Shown one piece after another: positions 9,560-18,553 of a stretch of 64,000 bases of DNA (positions within the stretch are counted from its first letter, which is position 1; each line of letters opens with the position of its first letter). The notes beneath the pieces are model-generated. The model was not told the DNA's origin. It searched no databases and saw only the letters and a list, made by a program, of their open reading frames with translations. This stretch comes from Gaiellasilicea sp963761905 (GTDB lineage: Bacteria > Actinomycetota > Thermoleophilia > Gaiellales > Gaiellaceae). The position numbers were made by a program, and so were the translations under genes. The stretch covers positions 310,001-374,000 of the forward strand of contig CAVXIQ010000008.1 of assembly GCA_963761905.1 (NCBI GenBank), given 5' to 3'.

Positions 9560-12487
9560 GTGGAACGCAAGCTCGCAACCGTCCTCTTCGTCGACCTCGT
9601 CGGTTCGACCGAGCTCGTTTCCTCGCGCGATCCGGAGGTCGTCCGGCGGCGCGTGAACTCGTTCTTCGAGCACGTCTCCACCTGCATCACCCGCCACGGC
9701 GGGATCGTCGAGAAGTTCGCCGGCGACGCCGTGATGGCCGCCTTCGGCGTCCCGCAGGCGCACGAGGACGACGCGGAGCGCGCTCTGCGCGCGGCCGAGG
9801 CGATCATGGACTCGGTGCACGGCCTCGGGCTCGAGGCCCGGATCGGGATCGAGTCGGGCGAAGTCGTCGCGGACGAGTCCGAGTCCACGTTTGCGACGGG
9901 CGAGGCCGTCAATGTCGCCGCGCGACTCCAGCAGCTCGCACGGCCGGGTGAGACCCTGCTCGGGCCGTTCGCCTACCGGCTGACGCTGTCGCGGATCGAA
10001 ACCGAGGACTGCGGCGTGATCGACCTCAAGGGCTTCGGCGACCCGCTTCCCGTCTGGAAGCTGCTGCACGTGCTCGACTCCGCCGACCGGCCGGCGAGCG
10101 TCTCGGCGCCGTTCGTGGGCCGCGAGTTCGAGCTGGAGCTGCTCCATACCACCTTCGCGCGCACCGTCCGCGATCGCCGCGCGCACCTGTTCACGATCTA
10201 CGGCGAGCCGGGAGTCGGCAAGAGCCGCCTCGTACGGGAGTTCGTGGACGGCGTCGAGGGCGCGACCGTCCTCGCCGGCCGCTCGCTGCCCTACGGCGAG
10301 GGAATCACGTACTGGCCGATCGCGGAGATGGTCAAGGTGGCGGCCGGCATCACGGATGACGATCCCGTCCAGGAGGCAGTCGCGAAGCTTCAGGCCGCCT
10401 GTGGCGACGACGCCGTGGCTGATCTGCTCGCGCTCGCGGGCGGCGTGCTCGAGGGGATCGAGACGGAACGGAGCCAGGAGGAGATCGCGTGGGCGGCGCG
10501 CGAGTGGGCCGCGGAGCTCGCGTCCGCGCAGCCGCTGATCCTCGTCTTCGAGGACGTCCACTGGGCCGAGGATTCGCTGCTCGAGCTCGTCGAGCATCTG
10601 GCGGAGCGGGTCAAGGACGCCCCGCTCCTGATCGTCTGCCTGGCGCGGCCCGAGCTGCTCGACCTGCGTCCCGGCTGGGGCGGCGGCCGCGTCCGCGCCA
10701 CTGCGATCGAGCTCGAGCGGCTGCCGCCGGTGGAGAGCGAGGCGCTCGTCGACGCGCTCCTCGCGGATCGCGAGCTCTCGGCCGGCGATCGCCGCTCGCT
10801 GCTCGAGAAGACCGAGGGCAACCCGCTCTTCGTCGAGGAGACGATCAGGATGCTGCTCGAGGGCGGCACCTCCGCCAAGCGGATCCCGGACACGCTGCAG
10901 GCGATGATCGCCGCGAGGATCGATCGGTTGCCGCGGGCCGAGAAGATGCTGCTCCAGCGCGCCTCGGTGATCGGGAGGATCTTCTGGGAGGGTGCCCTGA
11001 TCCGGCTGGCACCGGAGCTCGAGGACCGCGAGCCGGTGCTGGACGCTCTGCTCCAGCGCGACTTCCTCACCCGCGAGAGCCGCTCGACGATCTCGGGCGA
11101 GACGGCCTACCGGTTCAAGCACGTCCTGATCCGCGACGTCGCCTATTCAGGGCTGACAAAGGGATCTCGGGCCGACCTGCACCAGCAGGCCGCGATCTGG
11201 ATCGGCGAGCGAGCGGGAGACGAGCTGCTGGAGATCCGGGCGTACCACCTCGACCAGGCGACGATGCTGTTCGGAGAGCTCGACGGCGCGGTGCCGGCCG
11301 ATCTCGCCACGGAGGCGGCGGCGACGCTCGAGACCGCGGGCCGCCGCGCCCTCGCTCGCGAGGCCAATCGGGCCGCCCGCCGGCTGCTCGTGCGGGCGGT
11401 CGAGCTCGAGCCGACGCTCCAGCGGCGCTTCCTCGCTGCGCGTGCCGCTCGTCGGATCGCCGACCTGCCGGCGCAGGCGGCCGAGATGGAGCGCGTGTTC
11501 GCCGACGCGACCGAGGCCGGCGAGCGCCGGCTTCAGGGGCTGGCGCTGACGGCGCTCGCGGAGAACGCGTTGATGCGCGACGCCGATCTCCCGCGCGGCC
11601 GGGAGCTCGTCGAGCAGGCGCTCGTGCTGCTCGAGGACGCAAGGCCGGAGGATCGCTACGAGGCGCTGACGATGCGCTCGCGGATCGGCTGGTGGCTCGG
11701 GGATCTCGACGACGACGAGCGCTGGAACGTGAAGGCGCTGGAGGTCGCGCGCGAGATCGGGCGAAAGGATCTGGAGGCGAACGCCGTCGACGAGCTCGCG
11801 AGCGCGGCGATCGCGCGGCTCGACCTGGATCGGGGCGTCCGGCTCGTCGCGGAGGCGCTCGAGCTCGCGGAGGAGAGCGGGAACATCACCGCGCTCGGCT
11901 GGGCGCTCGTCTCGCAGGCGCGGATCGACGCGCTCCGAGGCCACGCCGACGAGGCCGCAGCCAAGCTGGATCAGGCGGAAGAGCTGTTCTCGCAGTCCGG
12001 TAACGCCTGGGCGCTCGCTCGCGCGAGCAACCACTACGGCTGGGTCGAGCGACGGCGCGGCGATCTACCCGCTGCCGACCGGCGCTTTCGCGACGCGATC
12101 CGGATCCTGAAGCCGCTCGAGGATCGCGGCACGCTCTGCGAGAGCCAGCGCGGGCTCGCGCAGGTACTCGTTGCGATGGGGAAGATCGACGAGGCCGAGC
12201 GATTTGCGCTGGAATCGCGGGAGACCGTCGGCCCGCACGACACGATCTCGCGAGCGACGACACGGATGGCTTTGGGGTTGGTTCGCGCGGCACAAGGCCG
12301 CGACGAGGAGGCCGAGTCATTACTGCGCGAGGGCGTCGAGGTGATCGAGGGCAAGGATCTCTGGCTGATCCGCCGCGAGCTCGTGCTTGCGCTAGCGGGC
12401 TTCCTCCGCGAGCGCGGCCGCGTCGACGAGGCGGAGGAGTACGAGACCGAGCTGGCGGGCTACGACGCCGCGCTGATCCCGGCCTGA
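9560..12487 (+). CDS. Class III nucleotide cyclase-AAA ATPase-TPR regulator
   Basis: A 975-residue soluble protein in three parts. Residues 1-170 are a class III cyclase domain with the metal-binding Asp in LFVDLVGSTE, the second Asp in FAGDAVMAAFG and the transition-state pair in GEAVNVAARL, so it is probably active. Next is an ATPase domain with Walker A GEPGVGKSRL and Walker B ILVFEDVHWAEDS. The C-terminal half is made of TPR-like helical repeats. This MalT-like layout is frequent in actinobacteria, but its signals and targets are mostly unknown. The GTG at 9560 is chosen because the homologous region starts there and a -10 element sits 6 nt upstream. Confidence 0.88.
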   Translation: MERKLATVLFVDLVGSTELVSSRDPEVVRRRVNSFFEHVSTCITRHGGIVEKFAGDAVMAAFGVPQAHEDDAERALRAAEAIMDSVHGLGLEARIGIESGEVVADESESTFATGEAVNVAARLQQLARPGETLLGPFAYRLTLSRIETEDCGVIDLKGFGDPLPVWKLLHVLDSADRPASVSAPFVGREFELELLHTTFARTVRDRRAHLFTIYGEPGVGKSRLVREFVDGVEGATVLAGRSLPYGEGITYWPIAEMVKVAAGITDDDPVQEAVAKLQAACGDDAVADLLALAGGVLEGIETERSQEEIAWAAREWAAELASAQPLILVFEDVHWAEDSLLELVEHLAERVKDAPLLIVCLARPELLDLRPGWGGGRVRATAIELERLPPVESEALVDALLADRELSAGDRRSLLEKTEGNPLFVEETIRMLLEGGTSAKRIPDTLQAMIAARIDRLPRAEKMLLQRASVIGRIFWEGALIRLAPELEDREPVLDALLQRDFLTRESRSTISGETAYRFKHVLIRDVAYSGLTKGSRADLHQQAAIWIGERAGDELLEIRAYHLDQATMLFGELDGAVPADLATEAAATLETAGRRALAREANRAARRLLVRAVELEPTLQRRFLAARAARRIADLPAQAAEMERVFADATEAGERRLQGLALTALAENALMRDADLPRGRELVEQALVLLEDARPEDRYEALTMRSRIGWWLGDLDDDERWNVKALEVAREIGRKDLEANAVDELASAAIARLDLDRGVRLVAEALELAEESGNITALGWALVSQARIDALRGHADEAAAKLDQAEELFSQSGNAWALARASNHYGWVERRRGDLPAADRRFRDAIRILKPLEDRGTLCESQRGLAQVLVAMGKIDEAERFALESRETVGPHDTISRATTRMALGLVRAAQGRDEEAESLLREGVEVIEGKDLWLIRRELVLALAGFLRERGRVDEAEEYETELAGYDAALIPA

Positions 12488-12498
12488 GCCGAGCGGCA

Positions 12499-13311
12499 CT
12501 ACAACTCGACGAGCGCTGTCCGGATTGCCTGCGACGACGCCTCGTCGGGCGATTCCGAGATCACTGTCGCCGGGCGTTCGAACCGGCGAAGTGCCTCCGC
12601 GAGCGGCTCCGCTCGGAGCGTGCCCTCGCCATAGGGGAGGTGCTTCGTCTCGTTTCGGTTGGCGTAGGCGATGTCCGAGAAGTGGATGTGGAAGGGCTCG
12701 CCCTGGCCCAGCACGGCGTCGGCCGCCTCCAGGACCGATGCGAACGCCTCGACGTCCGTGAAGGAGCCGTCGGTCGTCGCGTGCATGTGGGCGAAGTCGA
12801 TCACCGGACGAACCCAGCTCACGCGTGAGGCGACCTCGAGCACGTCGTCGATCGAGCCGAGCTCGCTGACGCGGCCCATCACCTCGATCCCGAACCCGAC
12901 GAGCCGTTCCTTCGCCTCGAGTCGCTCGCGCAGCTCGCCGAGCCAGGCAACGACGTCGTCGAGCGTCTGGTGGCGGTCGCGGCCGAGCCAGAAGCCGGGA
13001 TGGATCACGACCACCTCGGCGCCGCAGGCGGTCGCGATCCCCGCCGTGCGGTCGAGCGCGCCGAGCGCCATCTTCGCCTTCTTCGGGTCCGGATGGCCCG
13101 GGAACGCGAAGAGCGGCGCATGGACCGAGAGCGCGATATCGCTTTCGCGAGCGAGCTCGCCGAGCCGCTCCGCCGCCGGATAGTCGAGCCAGAAGCCGCT
13201 CTCGAAGTCGAGCTCGCAGGCGCTGTAGCCGCGATCGCGCAAGATCCGGATCGCCTCTTCGGGCGATTCTCGGGAGGGCCAGCGCGCCGGCCCGAAGCGG
13301 ATCGCTCCCAC
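12499..13311 (-). CDS. Endonuclease IV-like TIM-barrel protein
   Basis: A 270-residue protein of the AP endonuclease 2/xylose isomerase-like superfamily. Metal-site motifs typical of endonuclease IV are present in order: SVHAPLF, VVIHPGFW, GIEVMG, VIDFAHMHA, FHIHFSD and a final VISESP. Endonuclease IV cuts DNA at abasic sites; sugar-phosphate epimerases share the fold, so repair is likely but not proven. GTG at 13311 is the start, since TAGCGT lies 7 nt upstream as a -10. The gene converges with the cyclase regulator, separated by only 11 bp. Confidence 0.72.
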   Translation of the reverse strand: MGAIRFGPARWPSRESPEEAIRILRDRGYSACELDFESGFWLDYPAAERLGELARESDIALSVHAPLFAFPGHPDPKKAKMALGALDRTAGIATACGAEVVVIHPGFWLGRDRHQTLDDVVAWLGELRERLEAKERLVGFGIEVMGRVSELGSIDDVLEVASRVSWVRPVIDFAHMHATTDGSFTDVEAFASVLEAADAVLGQGEPFHIHFSDIAYANRNETKHLPYGEGTLRAEPLAEALRRFERPATVISESPDEASSQAIRTALVEL

Positions 13312-13326
13312 CGGGCTGACGCTACC

Positions 13327-13361
13327 GGACGTGTCCGAGGGACAGTCCCTGGGACACGTCC
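13327..13361. repeat. 35-nt nested palindrome between divergent genes
   Basis: GGACGTGTCC (13327-13336) pairs with GGACACGTCC (13352-13361). Inside, AGGGAC (13338-13343) pairs with GTCCCT (13345-13350) around a single A, with one G-G mismatch between the two stems. It lies between the divergent starts at 13311 and 13411, so it could be an operator; the related arm at 3417-3442 points instead to a dispersed repeat. Confidence 0.7.
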
Positions 13362-13410
13362 ACCCGGGACTGCGGCGGCTCCGTCCGACGCTGGTCCTAC
13401 CCTTTTCGAC

Positions 13411-13653
13411 ATGACCGATCGCCCCACACGCATCGACCTGCTCGAGCTCGACATCGACCTCCGGCTCGCCGACCTCTGGCGCGAGGCGGCGGACGTCAGC
13501 GAGTGGAACCTCGAGGTGATGGCCGCGTTCATGCGGGCCGCGTACGGCAAGGGCTACTGCGACGCGCTCACGGAAGACGCTCCCGGTTCGCTCTGCCACG
13601 ACCACGGCTACCGGATTCCCGCGCGCCGCGAAGCAGCGCCCAGAATCGCCTAG
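13411..13653 (+). CDS. Small conserved-looking protein (80 aa), unknown
   Basis: An 80-residue acidic protein with an N-terminal helix rich in Leu, Asp and Arg (LLELDIDLRLADLWREAADV) and a C-terminal part containing YCDALTED and LCHDHGYRIP. The two cysteines and nearby histidines might bind a metal. I do not recognise the family. TACCCT lies 7 nt upstream as a probable -10, and the frame has clean codon use, so I consider it real. It immediately precedes the cytochrome c maturation genes but has its own promoter, as does ccmE. Confidence 0.65.
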   Translation: MTDRPTRIDLLELDIDLRLADLWREAADVSEWNLEVMAAFMRAAYGKGYCDALTEDAPGSLCHDHGYRIPARREAAPRIA

Positions 13654-13659
13654 CGCCGC

Positions 13660-13665
13660 TACGAT
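13660..13665 (+). promoter_or_regulatory. -10 element of ccmE, leaderless type
   Basis: TACGAT ends exactly 6 nt before the GTG start at 13672. Confidence 0.45.
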
Positions 13666-13671
13666 CACGGC

Positions 13672-14070
13672 GTGGCACGGAAGCGGAGTCCCGCGCGCCT
13701 CGTGATCGCGCTGTCGGTGGCGGCGGCGCTCGCAGTGTTCCTCCTCTATGCGTCCGTCGCCGGCGGCGGCACGCCGTCGCTGGCGCCGAGCGAACTCGAC
13801 GGTCGCACCGACCGCGTCGCGCTCGCGGGAAAGGTCGTCGGCCGCATCAGCGGCGATGCCCACGCGGGCGGCCTGCGGTTCGTGCTCCGCGACGTCGAGG
13901 GGAAGGCAACGGTTCCCGTCGTCTACAAGGGCTCCGTTCCTGACCTCTTCCGCGTCGGGCGCGACATCCACGTCGAAGGGCAGCTCACGCGCGGCACGTT
14001 CGTCGCCGTCCCGGACACGCTCGTCACGAAGTGCCCCTCCAAGTACGCCCCCGAGAAGAACGAGTCCTAA
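13672..14070 (+). CDS. ccmE: Cytochrome c maturation haem chaperone CcmE, CxxxY type
   Basis: A 132-residue membrane-anchored protein that binds haem covalently and hands it to the CcmF ligase. An N-terminal membrane helix (LVIALSVAAALAVFLLYASV) is followed by the OB-fold domain (VVGRISGDAHAGGLRFVLRD). The haem-binding motif near the C-terminus reads KCPSKYAPEK: a cysteine takes the place of the usual histidine of HxxxY. This CxxxY variant is known from archaea and some deltaproteobacteria. The stop codon is directly followed by the ccmF start. Confidence 0.9.
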   Translation: MARKRSPARLVIALSVAAALAVFLLYASVAGGGTPSLAPSELDGRTDRVALAGKVVGRISGDAHAGGLRFVLRDVEGKATVPVVYKGSVPDLFRVGRDIHVEGQLTRGTFVAVPDTLVTKCPSKYAPEKNES

Positions 14071-16066
14071 GTGCCTGAGCTCGGCCGTGCCGCGCTCATC
14101 GCAACGCTCGGGCTCGTGCTCTACGCGGTCGCCGCGGGCGGCTACGCGGCCTGGAAGCGCAAGCGGCGGCTCGCCCTCTCCGCGCAGAACGCGCTGCTCG
14201 CCGCATTCGGGACGACCCTCGTCGCCTCGCTCGTCCTCGTCGCCGCGCTGATCCGGCACGACTTCTCGTTCGTCTACGTCGCCGACCACACGAGCCGCGA
14301 GCTGCCGACCGGCTACACGATCTCGGCGTTCTGGGGCGGCCAGGAGGGATCGCTCCTGCTCTGGCTGCTCCTCCTCACCGGCTACTCGGCCGCGGCCGTA
14401 CTGCTGAACCGGCGCAGCGCACGCGACCTCGTCGTCTGGGTCGTACCCGTCCTCGGCGCCGTCGCGGTGTTCTTCGCGTTCCTCGTCGTCGTGGTCGCAA
14501 CGCCGTTCGCCACCCAGGTCGCGCCGGCCGACGGGGCCGGCCTCAACCCGAGCCTCCAGAACCCGTACATGATGGCCCACCCGCCGCTCCTCTATCTCGG
14601 CTTCGTCGGGCTGACGGTGCCGTTCGCCTTTGCGATGGGCGCACTGCTCGCCCGCCGCGCGGACGAGCGCTGGATCGTCGCGACCCGGCGCTGGACGCTC
14701 GTCGCCTGGACTGCGCTCGGGATCGGCCAGCTCCTCGGCGCGCACTGGGCCTACGAGGAGGTCGGCTGGGGCGGCTACTACGCCTGGGATCCGGTCGAGA
14801 ACGCCGCCTTGATGCCGTGGCTCGCGGCGACCGCGTTCCTCCACTCGGTGATGATCCAGGAGAAGCGCGGGATGCTGAAGGTCTGGAACGTGCTGCTCGT
14901 GATCTTCGCGTTCAGCCTCTCGCTCTTCGGCACCTTCCTGACCCGGTCCGGGATCGTCAGCTCGATCCACTCGTTCACCCAGAGCTCGATCGGGCCCTGG
15001 TTCCTCGGCTTCATCTGCCTCGTCGTGCTCGGCTCGCTGGCGCTCGTCTTCGCTCGGCTGCCGCTGCTGCGCGCGCGGACGAGGCTCGAGTCGCTCGTCT
15101 CGCGCGAGGCGACCTTCCTCTACAACAACCTCCTGCTCGTCGCGCTGACGCTGACGATCCTCTGGGGCGTCGCCTACCCGATCCTCTCCGAGGCGGTACG
15201 CGGCGAGGCGGTGACGGTCGGCCGGCCCTACTACGACTTCTTCCTGCGCGTGTTCGGACTGCCGTTGCTCCTCCTGATGGGGATCGGGCCGCTCGTCGCC
15301 TGGCGGCGAGCTTCCGTGCGGAGCCTTCTGCGCTCACTTCGTCTGGCCGCTTCGCGGCGGCTGTCGGCACCGGGCTCGCTCCTGCTCTCGCTCGGCGCGG
15401 GCTCGTCGATCCCGGGCCTGATCGCCTACAGCTTCTCGGCGTTCGTCCTCGGGACGATCGTGCTCGAGTTCGCACGCGGAACCCGCGCCCGCCGCGCGCT
15501 CGCCGGCGGCTCCTGGCCGCGTGCCTTCTCCGACCTCGTCGCCCGCAACCGGCGCCGCTACGGCGGCTACATCGTCCACGCCGCGATCGTCCTGCTCGCG
15601 ATCGGGATCGCGGGCTCGAGCGCCTACGACACGGTGAGCGAGGCGAAGCTCGCGCGAGGGCCAGACGATCGCCGCCGGGGACTACCGGCTGACGTATCGA
15701 TCGCTCGAGGAGCGCGCCGGCGCGAACGCGACCGAGATCCGCACGGTGCTCGCCGTCTCCCGCGACGGGAAGGATCTGGGCACGGTCGAGGCCGGCAAGA
15801 ACGGCTATACCGCCGAGCGGCAGGTCTCGACCGAGGTCGGGATCCGCAGCGACCTCGTCACGGGCGAGGATCTCTTCGTGATCGCCGAGGTCAACCCGGA
15901 CGGAACCGCCTACTTCCGCGTCTTCGTGAAGCCGCTCGTCAACCTGATCTGGCTGGCCGGCTTCGTCTTCCTGCTCGGCTCGGTGATCGCGCTGTGGCCG
16001 GACGCGCGCGAGCAGCGGCGGCTCGCGACGCGCTACGCGGCTGCGGGCGTCGCCACCGAGCGATGA
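14071..16066 (+). CDS. ccmF: Cytochrome c haem lyase subunit CcmF (one apparent +1 frameshift)
   Basis: A polytopic membrane protein that attaches haem to apocytochrome c. The haem-handling WWD-type segment GWGGYYAWDPVENAALMPWL lies near residue 235, flanked by many membrane helices and conserved His residues (HPPLLYLG). The main frame runs to about residue 530; the last 135 residues, including the final membrane helix, are in the +1 frame. The join is at CCA G (15661-15664). Skipping one base gives 664 residues, the normal size. A stretch near 15310-15370 (LRSLRLAASRRL) looks less conserved than its surroundings. The end overlaps the next start by ATGA. Confidence 0.9.
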
Positions 16067-16398
16067 GCCTGGCGCTCGTACTCGGAGCGCTCCTCGCGAT
16101 CGGCTGCGTGATCCTCGTCGCCTTGCCGTACCTCCGCGAGCCGACGTCCGCCGACGACCGGCTCGACGTGCCGGGTGAGCTCGCTCAGCGGCAGCTCGAG
16201 CTCTCGGAGGTGCGCGACAGAGCGCTCGGGGCGCTGAAGGAGCTCGAGTTCGACCATCGCACGGGAAAGGTCTCCGACGCCGACTACCGCGCCCTCGTAG
16301 GCCCGCTCCGGCGTGAGGCTGCGGCCGCGCTTCGCGCGCTCGAACCGCGCACGAGCGAGAGCGCCGAGCCGCGTGTGAAGGCGGAGCGGCTCGGGTAG
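16063..16398 (+). CDS. CcmI/CycH N-terminal-like membrane protein
   Basis: A 111-residue protein with one N-terminal membrane helix (LALVLGALLAIGCVILVALP) and a soluble coiled-coil-like part with LGALKELEFDHRTGKVSDADY, which matches the start of CcmI/CycH proteins that guide apocytochromes to the haem lyase. The TPR portion of full-length CcmI is absent, so it is a short form. It overlaps ccmF by 4 bp, which supports a role in the same pathway. The remaining genes (ccmA, B, C, D, H) are not in the window. Confidence 0.7.
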   Translation: MSLALVLGALLAIGCVILVALPYLREPTSADDRLDVPGELAQRQLELSEVRDRALGALKELEFDHRTGKVSDADYRALVGPLRREAAAALRALEPRTSESAEPRVKAERLG

Positions 16399-16407
16399 GC
16401 CGGCTCC

Positions 16408-16587
16408 ATGGAACCCATCGATCCGACACCGCCGCCGCAGACGCCCGAGATTCCCGCGCCGGGCCCTCCGCCTGGGGAGCTCGATCCGACTCCGGGTCCT
16501 GATCTCCCCGACCCCTATCCGCCGCCCGGCGAGCTCGACCCGCCGCAACCGCCGCTGACGCCCGGCACCGAGCCGGCACAGATCTAG
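16408..16587 (+). CDS. Proline-rich small protein (59 aa)
   Basis: ATG 16408 to TAG 16585-16587 encodes 59 residues, roughly 40 per cent proline, with the repeated unit PPGELDP and a related PPGELDPTPGP. It has no signal peptide and only hydrophilic residues, so it should be disordered. Runs of proline such as DPTPPPQTP would need EF-P for translation. It begins 9 bp after the ccmI-like gene and may be cotranscribed. The repeat unit argues for a real coding sequence; function is unknown. Confidence 0.5.
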   Translation: MEPIDPTPPPQTPEIPAPGPPPGELDPTPGPDLPDPYPPPGELDPPQPPLTPGTEPAQI

Positions 16588-16654
16588 GGGCGCAGATCTA
16601 GAGCGGTTCCGCGGGCGGCCTCTCGAGCCTGCCCGAATCTGCCGAAAACGAGGC

Positions 16655-16660
16655 TAGACT
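16655..16660 (+). promoter_or_regulatory. Possible -10 element for the M23 peptidase gene
   Basis: TAGACT lies 61 nt before the ATG at 16722, in the 134-bp gap that holds no gene. The implied leader of about 55 nt is unlike the leaderless pattern of many neighbours and may be regulatory; I recognised no riboswitch in it. Confidence 0.35.
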
Positions 16661-16721
16661 GTCGGTTTGCCCCTGTTCCTCGCGGGAGGGACGACCGGGC
16701 TGCCGACGAAAATCACCTCGG

Positions 16722-17921
16722 ATGACGAGATCCTTCCTCATCGTTCTCGCCTCGGCCTGCGCGCTGCTGATCTCCACCACCGCGTCCGGCGAGCCCGGTC
16801 TCGGCGACCGCAAGCAGTCGCTCGACACGAAGATCGACGGGCTCAAGGGGAAGATCGCGGGCGCGCGCAAGCGTGAAGGCGTCCTCAGCTCGCAGATCCA
16901 GGTCGTGACCGGGAAGATCCGCGCTCTGCAAGGCGATATCGACTCCGCCTCCGCACGGCTCGACGGGCTCGAGAACATGCTCGCGCTCCACGAGCGGAAG
17001 CTGAACCAGCTGCACGAGCTCTTCCGCCTCCAGACGAGCCGCCTGCTCTACCTCCAGCGCCAGCACAAGGCCGCGACGAAGCGGCTCAACCGGCGGCTCG
17101 TCGAGATCTACACCTCCGAGCCCACCGAGCCGCTGACGGTCGTACTCGAAGCGGCGAGCTTCGGAGACATGCTCGACCAGCTCGAGTTCCTGAACGACAT
17201 CGGCAGCCAGGACGAGCGGATCGCGACCGAGGTCGAGGCCGCGAAGATCGAGGTGCGGAAGACGCGGGACGCGACGCGGATCACCCGCGACGAGATGGCC
17301 GAGACCACGCGCCTCGTCGCGGCCCGAACGGCGGAGCAGCGACGGGTTCGCGATGAGCTCGCCTGGGATCAGCGCCAGCTCGCGACGGTGCGGCGCGAGA
17401 AGAACGAGGCGCTTTCCTCGACGCGCGGACAGCGCGAGGAGTACCTCCACGAGGTCGAAGGGCTCTTGGCCCAGAGCGCCTCGATCGCGGCGAAGATCCG
17501 GGCGGCGCAAGCCGCGTCAGTCTCGCCTTCCTCGCCCGTTCGCTCGCAGGCGTCCTCGTCGGGCTACATCTGGCCGGCGCATGGGATCCTGACGAGCTCG
17601 TTCGGCTGGCGCTGGGGGCGGATGCACGAAGGAATCGACATCGCGGTCGGCAACGGCACTCCCGTCGTCGCGTCTGCGTCCGGGACGGTGATCGTCGCGG
17701 GCTGGATGGGCGGGTACGGCAACCTGGTCGTGATCGACCACGGAAACGGCGTCTCGACGGCCTACGGCCACAACACGGGCGTCACGGTCGGGGTCGGCCA
17801 GTCCGTGGCGCAGGGCCAGCTGATCGCCTACTCCGGAAACACCGGCCATTCGACCGGGCCGCACATCCACTTCGAGGTCCGGATCAACGGCGCTCCCGTC
17901 GATCCGCTCGGCTACCTCTAG
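16722..17921 (+). CDS. Secreted M23 peptidase with coiled-coil domain (EnvC/NlpD-like)
   Basis: A 399-residue exported protein. A signal peptide (LIVLASACALLISTTASG) precedes about 210 residues of coiled coil, then a short Ser-rich linker and a C-terminal M23 domain. The zinc ligands are seen in MHEGIDIAV and HIHFEVR, with SSFGWRWG at the start of the domain, so the peptidase should be active. Proteins of this layout cut or activate cutting of peptidoglycan cross-links during division. A CcmF-CcmI operon lies upstream and hpt converges from downstream, separated by 12 bp. Confidence 0.9.
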   Translation: MTRSFLIVLASACALLISTTASGEPGLGDRKQSLDTKIDGLKGKIAGARKREGVLSSQIQVVTGKIRALQGDIDSASARLDGLENMLALHERKLNQLHELFRLQTSRLLYLQRQHKAATKRLNRRLVEIYTSEPTEPLTVVLEAASFGDMLDQLEFLNDIGSQDERIATEVEAAKIEVRKTRDATRITRDEMAETTRLVAARTAEQRRVRDELAWDQRQLATVRREKNEALSSTRGQREEYLHEVEGLLAQSASIAAKIRAAQAASVSPSSPVRSQASSSGYIWPAHGILTSSFGWRWGRMHEGIDIAVGNGTPVVASASGTVIVAGWMGGYGNLVVIDHGNGVSTAYGHNTGVTVGVGQSVAQGQLIAYSGNTGHSTGPHIHFEVRINGAPVDPLGYL

Positions 17922-17933
17922 GCCGCGTTCCCT

Positions 17934-18551
17934 CTAAGCGGCGGCGGCGCTACCTGGCTGCTCGGGCTCCTGTCGCCGAAAGCCGTCGCCGGTCAGAGAC
18001 GCGGGCAGCTCCTCGGCCGCGACGAAATGGAGGTCGGGCAACGCCCGCCAGCACTCCTCGAGCCCGAGCCCGTAACCCGCGAAGAGCTCGTCCGGAACGG
18101 TGAAGCCCACGTACTCGAGGGGCACGTCGTCGACGAGCCGCCGATACGGGCGGTCGAGGAGCGTCACCGCCGCGATGCTCGCGGGAAGACGCAGGCTGAG
18201 TGTTCGCGTGAGGAAGTTCAGCGTCATCCCCGTATCGACCACGTCCTCGACGACGAGCACGTGGCGGCCGACGACCGAAGCGTCGAGATCCTTGAGGAGC
18301 CGCACCCCGGAGCCGCTGCCCGCGCCGGTGTACGCCGCAAGCTCGAGGAAGTCGAGCTCGTGTGGGATCGGCAACACCCGCGAGAGATCGGCGAGGAAGA
18401 CGACGCTCGACTTGAGTGGAGCGACGAGCAGCGGCTCCCGGCCGGCGTAGTCGATCGCCAGCTCCCGGCCGAGCTCCTCGACTCGCCGGGCGATCTCGTG
18501 ACGTGTGAGGTAGATCTCGCCCGGAGCGTCGGCTCGCGACTGCGGATCCAT
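17934..18551 (-). CDS. hpt: Hypoxanthine(-guanine) phosphoribosyltransferase
   Basis: A 205-residue enzyme that salvages hypoxanthine and guanine to IMP and GMP using PRPP. The PRPP-binding motif VLVVEDVVDTGMTLNFL and the base-binding region YVGFTVPDELFAGYGLG match Hpt. About 20 extra residues at the C-terminus are Pro/Ala-rich. The gene follows a small nuclease-fold gene by 2 bp and is probably cotranscribed with it. Confidence 0.9.
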   Translation of the reverse strand: MDPQSRADAPGEIYLTRHEIARRVEELGRELAIDYAGREPLLVAPLKSSVVFLADLSRVLPIPHELDFLELAAYTGAGSGSGVRLLKDLDASVVGRHVLVVEDVVDTGMTLNFLTRTLSLRLPASIAAVTLLDRPYRRLVDDVPLEYVGFTVPDELFAGYGLGLEECWRALPDLHFVAAEELPASLTGDGFRRQEPEQPGSAAAA

Positions 18552-18553
18552 CC

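Noticed and set aside
16588..16721. Riboswitch upstream of the M23 peptidase gene
   Set aside because: Cell-wall peptidase genes in actinobacteria are sometimes under c-di-AMP riboswitches, but I could not find the conserved core in this 134-bp gap.
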